Assembly: GCA_014799385.1 (NCBI GenBank)
Contig: JAAVIC010000003.1
Span: forward strand, 84,644-148,643
Reading direction: 5' to 3'
Source of the DNA: Oscillospiraceae bacterium
Lineage (GTDB): Bacteria > Bacillota > Clostridia > Oscillospirales > Ruminococcaceae
DNA: 64,000 nucleotides
In this document: in pieces, positions 58,536 through 64,000 of the stretch
Numbering within the stretch: position 1 is the stretch's first letter
Layout of the letters: the number at the start of each line of letters is the position of its first letter
Notes under the pieces: model-generated
What the model saw: only the letters and a program-made list of their open reading frames with translations
What the model was told of the DNA's origin: nothing
Databases searched by the model: none
Made by a program: the position numbers and the translations under genes

Positions 58536-59870
58536 ATGGTTACAAAATCATTGGCTGAAATGGAGCAGAACGTTCCCGACAGCGAAGCTAGAAAACGTCT
58601 GAGCGCGTTCTTTGACGAGGACGGATTCTGCGAGCTGGACAAGTTCTTGTCCGCTGACGGTGAGTTAAGCTCTGTTGTTGCGGGATACGGCACGGTAAAG
58701 AACGGAATCTCGTTTCAGCGAGTTTATGCGTTCGCGCAGGATATTTCCGTGCGCGGCGGTGCGGTGGATAAGACCGCAGCTTTGAAAATCAAGAGAGTGT
58801 ACGAGCTTGCGGCGAAGTCGGGATACCCTGTTGTGGGATTTTTCGATTCCAAGGGCGGCGACATCAACGAGGGAATGGCGGTTCTTTCCGCTTACGGCGA
58901 CATTATGAAGGCCTCAGCGGCGATTTCGGGAGTTGTTCCGCAGATTGCCGTGATTACGGGAGTTTGCGCGGGCTGTGCGGCTATGCTGGCGGCAATGGCG
59001 GACGTTGCGGTCATCACCGAAAAGAGCGAGCTGTTCCTTACATCGCCGTTTAACAACGAAGACGGAAAGCTCGCAGGTGCGGGTTCGGCGGCTAACGCGC
59101 TTAAGTCGGGAGTTTGCCAAATCTCGGCAAAGGACGACACGGACGCGATAAGCAAGGTAAAGCAGCTTGTATCCGTACTTCCTCAAAACAACCTTTCTAC
59201 GGGATGGGCAGAAGTTTCGGAGGAAAACACGTCAGAGATAAACGCGTCGCTGAAGGGCGCAGAGCTTGTGAGCGCAATTGCGGACGTGAACAGCGTTATC
59301 GAGTTCTCGGCTGATTTCGGCAGCGCGGCTTATACGGCGTTATGCTCGGTAGATATGGACACGATTGCGTTTGTGGCTACCGGTAAGGCGGCGAAGCTCA
59401 CCTCGGCTGATTGCGCAAAGATTGCGCGGTTTGTACAGTTTGCGGACGTATTTTCGATCCCCGTGGTTACGATTATCGACACCGAGGGCTTTGAGGGCAG
59501 CTCGGCGGCGGAGCTTAGCGGTTCTGTGCGTGATTGCGCGAGATTGGCGCAGGTTTACGCGACAGCTACGACCGTTAAAATTAACTTGATTTCCGGAAAG
59601 GCTTTCGGAGCGGCGTTCGCGGCATTCGACAGCGCGGATATCACAATCGCGTGGGAGAACGCTCAGATTGCTCCGATGAATCCCGAGGCGGGCAAGGTGT
59701 TTATGGGCGAGGAGCTTGTAACATCTCCGTTCGCGGCGGCTTCGTTGGGCATGGTGGACAGCGTTATCGATGCTGCCAATACTCGTGAGGCAATCGGTTC
59801 GGCACTGGAAATGTGCGCGGACAAACGCGTTTCCGCGCCGCATAGAAAGCACGCGAACTTCAGCTTTTAA
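58536..59870 (+). CDS. Carboxyltransferase, acyl-CoA type (MmdA/12S-like, short and divergent)
   Basis: 444 residues, versus about 510 for MmdA or the transcarboxylase 12S subunit. Two crotonase-fold halves: FAQDISVRGGAV, GVCAGCAAMLAAMADVAVI, ELFLTSPF in the first; PVVTIIDTEGFEGSSAAELS, GKAFGAAFAAF and IAWENAQIAPMNPEA in the second. The usual VDVPGF is TIIDTEGF and the acyl-CoA loop is short, so substrate is uncertain. Followed by biotin carrier and 5S-like subunit genes. Confidence 0.82.
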   Translation: MVTKSLAEMEQNVPDSEARKRLSAFFDEDGFCELDKFLSADGELSSVVAGYGTVKNGISFQRVYAFAQDISVRGGAVDKTAALKIKRVYELAAKSGYPVVGFFDSKGGDINEGMAVLSAYGDIMKASAAISGVVPQIAVITGVCAGCAAMLAAMADVAVITEKSELFLTSPFNNEDGKLAGAGSAANALKSGVCQISAKDDTDAISKVKQLVSVLPQNNLSTGWAEVSEENTSEINASLKGAELVSAIADVNSVIEFSADFGSAAYTALCSVDMDTIAFVATGKAAKLTSADCAKIARFVQFADVFSIPVVTIIDTEGFEGSSAAELSGSVRDCARLAQVYATATTVKINLISGKAFGAAFAAFDSADITIAWENAQIAPMNPEAGKVFMGEELVTSPFAAASLGMVDSVIDAANTREAIGSALEMCADKRVSAPHRKHANFSF

Positions 59871-59909
59871 TTGACGATATACGTAAAATATCATAGAGAG
59901 GTATCAGAT

Positions 59910-60266
59910 ATGAAGAATTATACAATTACCGTAAATGGAAACACCTATGACGTAACCGTTGAGGAGAACGGCGCGGGAGCAGCTCCCGCTGCTGCGGCGG
60001 CACCCAAGGCTGCTCCGAAGAAAGCGGCTGCTCCCAAGGCGGCTGCGGGCGGAACTCCCATCAGTGCGCCGATGAACGGCACAATCGTGGAGGTTAAGGT
60101 CAAGGTTGGCGATAAGGTTACAAACGGCACGGTTGTCGCAGTTCTTGAGGCTATGAAGATGGAGAACGACATCGTTTCCGACAGAGATGGCGTAGTTGCG
60201 GCGGTTTGCGTAAACAAGGGCGATTCCGTTGAAACGGGCGCAGCCGTTGTTACGATCAACGCGTAA
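59910..60266 (+). CDS. Biotin carrier protein (1.3S/GcdC-like)
   Basis: 118 residues. N-terminal KNYTITVNGNTYDVTVEE, a flexible Ala/Pro/Lys linker, then a biotinyl domain (ISAPMNGTIVEVKVKVGDKV, EAMKMENDIVSDRDG) with the biotinylated lysine in AMKM. ATG 59910 follows gagagg; the in-frame upstream start at 59871 adds residues not seen in the family. Middle gene of the cluster, shuttling carboxyl groups between the two transferases. Confidence 0.93.
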   Translation: MKNYTITVNGNTYDVTVEENGAGAAPAAAAAPKAAPKKAAAPKAAAGGTPISAPMNGTIVEVKVKVGDKVTNGTVVAVLEAMKMENDIVSDRDGVVAAVCVNKGDSVETGAAVVTINA

Positions 60267-60278
60267 GGGGTGCAAATT

Positions 60279-61682
60279 ATGGGTAAACTGAAAATCACAG
60301 AAACCATTCTCCGTGACGCGCACCAGTCGCTGATTGCTACGAGAATGGGTATGGACGATATGCGTCCGATTCTGCCCGCAATCGATAAAATCGGGTTCTA
60401 TTCGGCGGAGTGCTGGGGCGGCGCAACGTTCGATTCCTGCATTCGCTTTCTGGACGAGGACCCGTGGGAGCGTCTGCGCATTCTCCGCAAGGAAATGCCC
60501 AACACCAAGCTGCAAATGCTGTTCCGCGGACAGAATATGCTCGGTTATCGGCATTATGCGGACGATTTGGTGGAATATTTCGTGCAGAAGTCGATTGCGA
60601 ACGGCATCGACATCATCAGAATTTTTGACGCGCTGAACGATATCCGCAACCTCGAAACCGCAATCAAGGCGGCGAAAAAGGAGAACGGACACGCTCAGGT
60701 GGCGATTTCCTACACCACGGGTGATGTGTTCACTCACGAGTATTATATGAATTACGCTAAACAGGTGGAGAGCGCGGGAGCGGATTCCATTTGCATTAAG
60801 GATATGGCGGCTCTGCTGACTCCTTACGAGGCGGAGAGCCTTGTCAAGGATTTGAAGTCGGCAGTGAAGATTCCGATTCAGCTCCACACGCATTACACCT
60901 CGGGACTGGCTTCGATGTGCATTATCAAGGCGGTTGAGGCCGGTGTTGACGGCGTTGATACCGCAATGTCGCCGCTTGCGTTGGGTACTTCGCACGCTCC
61001 TACCGAGTCAATCGTTGCGACCTTTATGGGCACCGAGTACGATACGGGTTTGGATCTGGTCGCTCTCAACGAGGTTCGCGAGTACTTTATGGGACTGCGC
61101 AAAAAGTACATCGACAGCGGATTGCTTGACCCGTCAATGTTGGCAACCAACACCAAGGCTTTGATTTACCAGGTTCCGGGCGGAATGCTTTCAAATCTGT
61201 TGTCGCAGCTTAAACAGGCGGGCAAGGCAGATCAGCTTGAGGAAGTACTCAAGGAAGTTCCGAGAGTGCGTAAGGACAGCGGATTCCCGCCGTTGGTTAC
61301 TCCGACCTCGCAGATTGTCGGCACTCAGGCGGTGTTCAATGTAATCACAGGTGAGCGTTACAAGACCGTAACCAAGGAGTTCAAGGCTATGGTTAAGGGC
61401 GAGTACGGAAAGACTCCCGTGGATATTGACCCCGAGTTCCGCAAGAAGATTCTCGGCGATGAAGAGCCGATTACCTGCCGTCCCGCAGACAATCTCAAGC
61501 CCGAGTTTGATACGATGAAGGAAGAAGCTAAGGAGTGGTGCGATGGCTCGTCCGTTGAGGATATCCTTACCTATGCGATGTTCCCGAAGGTTGCTCCCGG
61601 TTATTTCGAGAAGCGCCGTGACAAGCAGCTCGGTATTGACGCGCAGCACGCGGATAAGCAGAACAAGGTTCACCCTGTTTGA
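60279..61682 (+). CDS. oadA: Oxaloacetate/pyruvate carboxyltransferase (OadA/5S-like)
   Basis: 467 residues. The catalytic TIM barrel shows ITETILRDAHQSLIATRM, ECWGGATFDSCIRFL, SICIKDMAALLTPYEA (metal ligands) and TAMSPLALGTSHAPTESIV (metal His). The C-terminal PYC_OADA region is present but there is no attached biotin domain: biotin is on the preceding gene's product. ATG 60279 has aagggg 8 bases upstream; GTG 60270 is less likely. A membrane OadB subunit is not in the window. Confidence 0.92.
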   Translation: MGKLKITETILRDAHQSLIATRMGMDDMRPILPAIDKIGFYSAECWGGATFDSCIRFLDEDPWERLRILRKEMPNTKLQMLFRGQNMLGYRHYADDLVEYFVQKSIANGIDIIRIFDALNDIRNLETAIKAAKKENGHAQVAISYTTGDVFTHEYYMNYAKQVESAGADSICIKDMAALLTPYEAESLVKDLKSAVKIPIQLHTHYTSGLASMCIIKAVEAGVDGVDTAMSPLALGTSHAPTESIVATFMGTEYDTGLDLVALNEVREYFMGLRKKYIDSGLLDPSMLATNTKALIYQVPGGMLSNLLSQLKQAGKADQLEEVLKEVPRVRKDSGFPPLVTPTSQIVGTQAVFNVITGERYKTVTKEFKAMVKGEYGKTPVDIDPEFRKKILGDEEPITCRPADNLKPEFDTMKEEAKEWCDGSSVEDILTYAMFPKVAPGYFEKRRDKQLGIDAQHADKQNKVHPV

Positions 61683-61691
61683 TTGATAGTG

Positions 61692-61721
61692 AAACCCCGC
61701 TCATAATGAACGGGGTTTTTA
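61692..61721 (+). terminator. Terminator of the transcarboxylase-like operon
   Basis: AACCCCG / CGGGGTT stem with loop CTCATAATGAA, then TTTTT. Confidence 0.9.
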
Positions 61722-61739
61722 GAAAAGGATTTCACATCT

Positions 61740-62306
61740 ATGGACGTATATAAGAATTGCCCTACACTTGAGAGTGATAAGTATCTGATTCGCTTTCTGG
61801 AGGAGCGCGACCTAGATGACTTGTTCGAGATTTACAGCGACAAAAACGCACTCCCGTTTTTCAACAGCGACAACTGCGATGGCGATAATTTCTACTATCC
61901 CACCAAGGAGAGAATGGCTGAGGCAGTGAAGTTCTGGCTCGATGCCTATAAAAATGGCTGGTTTGTGCGGTTTACGGTTGTTGATAAGTCAACGCAAAAG
62001 GCTGTCGGAACAATCGAAATGTTCCGCAGAGCGGGGGCAACCGACACATTCAACAATTGTGGTGTACTGCGTCTTGATGTGAGAAGCGACTGCGAAAGAG
62101 CGGACGTCCTTTACGGAATTATTTCGGTGATCGTTCCACCTTCGTTTGAGCTGTTCGGGTGTGACGAGATAATCACGAAGGCTCCAAATTACGCAGTGGA
62201 GCGAATCGCCGCGGTTGAGAAATTCGGTTTCAGGAGGTCGGAGAATCTGATGGTCGGAACGAACGACGGCTACGCGTACAACGGATACTGGATTATTGGC
62301 AGATAA
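61740..62306 (+). CDS. GNAT family N-acetyltransferase
   Basis: 188 residues. LESDKYLIRFLEERDLDDLFEI at the start, FTVVDKSTQKAVGTIEMFRR in the middle and LRLDVRSDC then ADVLYGIISVI near the acetyl-CoA site fit the RimJ/RimL-like GNAT group. The typical R/Q-x-x-G-x-G/A loop is not well conserved. Closes with FGFRRSENLMVGTNDGYAYN. Substrate unknown. Confidence 0.8.
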   Translation: MDVYKNCPTLESDKYLIRFLEERDLDDLFEIYSDKNALPFFNSDNCDGDNFYYPTKERMAEAVKFWLDAYKNGWFVRFTVVDKSTQKAVGTIEMFRRAGATDTFNNCGVLRLDVRSDCERADVLYGIISVIVPPSFELFGCDEIITKAPNYAVERIAAVEKFGFRRSENLMVGTNDGYAYNGYWIIGR

Positions 62307-62310
62307 AATC

Positions 62311-62336
62311 AATCCCCGCTCGCTGAGCGGGGATTT
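62311..62336. terminator. Bidirectional terminator
   Basis: AATCCCCGCT / AGCGGGGATT with a 5-base loop, flanked by TTTCTG on plus and by ttttatctg-type sequence on minus, between convergent genes. Confidence 0.85.
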
Positions 62337-62355
62337 CTGTACATCGGTTTCGGGC

Positions 62356-62904
62356 TTACTTAAAATATCTGTTCAGAAGACCCTCAAATGCCTTACCGTG
62401 GCGAGCCTCGTCCTTTGCCATCTCGTGAACGGTGTCATGGATAGCGTCAAGGTTGTTCTCCTTTGCCTTCTTGGCGAGGTCGAGCTTGCCCTGGGTTGCG
62501 CCATGCTCGGCATTAGCGCGCGCCTGAAGGTTCTCCTTGGTGGACGGAGAAACCAGCTCGCCGAGCATCTCGCAGAACTTCGCCGCGTGTTCTGCCTCTT
62601 CATAAGCTGCCTTTTCGTAGTACATTCCGACCTCGGGATAACCCTCCCTGTAAGCTGCTCTTGCCATTGCGAGGTACATACCTACCTCGGTGCACTCGCC
62701 CTGGAAGTTCTCGCGAAGTCCCTTGACGATCTCCTCGGGAACGCCATCAATGATTCCGATCTCGTGCTCACAAGCGAATGTCAGTTTGCCTGCGGATTCG
62801 TCCTCAACCTTGAATTTGCTTCCGGGAACGCCGCACTGCGGACACTTCTCGGGTGCGGACTCACCAACATAAACGTATCCGCAAACAGGACATACATACT
62901 TCAT
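62356..62904 (-). CDS. Reverse rubrerythrin (rubredoxin domain first)
   Basis: About 182 residues. N-terminal rubredoxin-like iron site (CPVCGY and CPQCGV), then a ferritin-like diiron domain ([53 protein letters not shown]). This order is the 'reverse' rubrerythrin of Clostridium, which reduces hydrogen peroxide and oxygen in anaerobes. ATG 62904 is 9 bases from ggaggt; the TTG at 62910 is too close. Confidence 0.93.
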   Translation of the reverse strand: MKYVCPVCGYVYVGESAPEKCPQCGVPGSKFKVEDESAGKLTFACEHEIGIIDGVPEEIVKGLRENFQGECTEVGMYLAMARAAYREGYPEVGMYYEKAAYEEAEHAAKFCEMLGELVSPSTKENLQARANAEHGATQGKLDLAKKAKENNLDAIHDTVHEMAKDEARHGKAFEGLLNRYFK

Positions 62905-62972
62905 AATCAAATACCTCCGTAAATGTTAAATATTTACAGCGCATAACACGCCTTTTGATGTGTTTATTGCCG

Positions 62973-63245
62973 TTACTGCGGCTGAGAATGCTTAACGCGG
63001 TCCTTTTCCTCGGCGCGCTTTGCGTTATTAAAGCGATCGAGCGTTCCGACAAGGTATCCCGTAATCCGCCGAATCCTTTGGAACGGCGCGTCCGAGAAGT
63101 AGTACTTCGCGTTCACGAAATCTCCGTCAAGCTCCAAATCGATTGCGCGAAGGTGCTTTTCGGGGTATTTAACCTCGGCGCAGTCAATGTAATAGTCGAT
63201 TTCCTCGCGGGAGAGCTTCCCGCCAATGACATTAACGTCTACCAT
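62973..63245 (-). CDS. NRDD-like short protein (anaerobic ribonucleotide reductase-related)
   Basis: 90 residues. The second half, RIRRITGYLVGTLDRFNNAK, then RAEEKDRVKHS, resembles the C-terminal end of class III anaerobic ribonucleotide reductase (R-x-x-G-Y-L...D-R-F-N...K...E...R-x-x-H). There is no glycyl-radical domain here, so this is a stand-alone relative. ATG 63245 with aggagg. Consensus promoter upstream. The role is inferred from similarity. Confidence 0.6.
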   Translation of the reverse strand: MVDVNVIGGKLSREEIDYYIDCAEVKYPEKHLRAIDLELDGDFVNAKYYFSDAPFQRIRRITGYLVGTLDRFNNAKRAEEKDRVKHSQPQ

Positions 63246-63278
63246 ATCACAATCCTCCTTTTTCTTAGTTGTATCATT

Positions 63279-63307
63279 ATTATATCACAATATATTGTAT
63301 TTGTCAA
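63279..63307 (-). promoter_or_regulatory. Consensus sigma-A promoter on minus
   Basis: On minus, TTGACA (63302-63307), exactly 17 bases, TATAAT (63279-63284): both perfect. It drives the NRDD-like gene and perhaps the rubrerythrin gene 70 bases further on. Confidence 0.92.
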
Positions 63308-63672
63308 TAGAAATTAATAAATTTATTACAATATTTTGAAATTTTTTCGAGGCAGAACTTTCGAGGCCAAGTAGTTGTCCGCTAAGAGTAGTTAGTTACC
63401 AATAATTCGGGTTTCAACATTGATTTGTTGTTTGTGGAAAATTATGGTTATAACTCGGATAACTAACAACACCCTCCGGTAAATAGCGGGGACAACCCTT
63501 CGGGGGTTGCCGCGCCTTTGGCGCGGAGGGGGGGACAACCCTTCGGGGAGAACCACGTAAAATATTTAATTTTCAAAGAACTACACAAGCTAGGCGTGTG
63601 GTTGACAGACCACGGCAATCTCCTTTTGCGTTCTAAGTCCTTAGCGTGAATAACCATACGAACCTATCTTGT
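63308..63672. other. Intergenic stretch with GC-rich hairpins and the boxA-like site of RNA copy B
   Basis: No gene. Contains a g/c-rich block (63470-63560) with repeated gggacaacccttcgggg and a stem CGCGCC/GGCGCG, like the C-rich tract at 33846-34030. On minus, AGCTTGTGTAGTTCTTTGAA occurs at about 63573-63592, the same sequence that follows RNA copy A. Confidence 0.5.
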
Positions 63673-63943
63673 TTAATAGGCGCAACCGTGAGCGTATGAC
63701 CCGTGCACGTTGTCAAGCGTACACGGTTTACGGGCTATTCGGTGCTGACGAGTCCCGTTGATTCTTGGAGAGGTTTCGAGAAACCTTACCACTTCTGTCC
63801 GAGATGATTCTCGTTTCCGAGCACTTTACTTCAGCCGCCGCGCGTACTTTCGGACGCGCGGAAGAGTTCACGGTTTCATTATGGAGTTGCGTTGTTTCTT
63901 CTTGTGCCAACCATAGTGTAACATTCCGACAACTGCAAAACAA
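63673..63943 (-). ncRNA. Candidate structured RNA, copy B
   Basis: Minus-strand homologue of 34115-34384 with the same block order and almost the same spacing. Conserved hairpins: CTCG-GAAA-CGAG, AGGTTTC-TC-GAAACCT, and the covarying stem CCGCGCGT/ACGCGCGG (63838-63861). GCACAAGAAGAAACAACGC and GGGTCATACGCTCACGG are identical in both. Bases 63944-64000 are its upstream flank (tttggagcgta on plus), which resembles the left module of family-1 elements. Confidence 0.5.
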
Positions 63944-64000
63944 TGAAAAGTCGTTACGGTTTGGAGCGTAATGACCAAAAACGAATTTCCCGAGATGATA

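Noticed and set aside
63690..63760. Resemblance to group II intron domain V (GAGCGTATG...GTAC) and to a hammerhead core (CTGACGAG)
   Set aside because: The catalytic triad and the required pairing for domain V could not be found, and no GAAA and cleavage site complete a hammerhead.
1..64000. tRNA or rRNA genes
   Set aside because: No TTCGA-type T-arm with matching acceptor stems and no rRNA signature stretches were seen on either strand by eye.

Overview
The window reads as chromosomal DNA of an endospore-forming, anaerobic Clostridia member, most like the Ruminococcaceae/Oscillospiraceae. Evidence: a complete spoIIIA operon, a GerA-type germination operon, spoVM, GerW/YtfJ, a DacF-type carboxypeptidase, reverse rubrerythrin, a class III ribonucleotide reductase fragment and a biotin-dependent carboxyltransferase set. 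No tRNA, rRNA, transposase or CRISPR array was seen.

Layout. 1-7297: translation and repair block (gmk end, priA, two def genes, fmt, rsmB, rlmN). 7492-12804: PP2C phosphatase, PASTA kinase PrkC, rsgA, thiamine pyrophosphokinase and an unknown gene; a second unknown gene follows. 13427-18480: spoIIIAA-AH behind a sigma-E-like promoter, with spoVM and a small membrane protein convergent on the minus strand. 19004-29242: one promoter leads into asp23, nusB, xseAB, ispA, a DUF212 gene, dxs, tlyA, nadK, argR and recN. 29516-33811: VTC-domain protein, DUF4956, Cthe_2159-like lipoprotein and TrhA. 34663-37968: gerAA-AB-AC. 38048-42758: ECF sigma factor, membrane anti-sigma candidate, secreted proteins (one a C39-like peptidase with a frameshift in an A8 tract) and a lipoprotein; this part looks more accessory and AT-rich. 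43044-46718: large hybrid sensor kinase. 47300-50692, minus strand: DUF3592-like, ridA, DUF2625-like and ilvA, the last behind an isoleucine T-box leader. 51321-57555: an M50-like protein without its zinc motif, scpA, scpB, DUF2953, ytfJ, dacF, rluB. 57596-61682: CPBP protein and a three-gene transcarboxylase-like cluster. 61740-63245: GNAT, reverse rubrerythrin, NRDD-like protein.

The most unusual content is intergenic. (1) A family of about ten structured elements, each bounded by an inverted repeat of the type GCAAATCC.../...GGATTTGC, sits 9-23 nt before the start codon of eight different genes, always in the same orientation relative to that gene. Arm sequences differ between copies but stay complementary. 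(2) A second family with ends like AAGGCAACACCGCACAAAG also sits just upstream of genes. (3) A roughly 270-nt unit occurs twice (34115-34384 plus, 63673-63943 minus) with a hairpin whose stem changes compensatorily, and each copy is followed by the same boxA-like sequence. These look like undescribed structural RNA leaders or non-autonomous repeat families.

All calls come from reading the sequence and from recalled family features; no database search or folding program was run.
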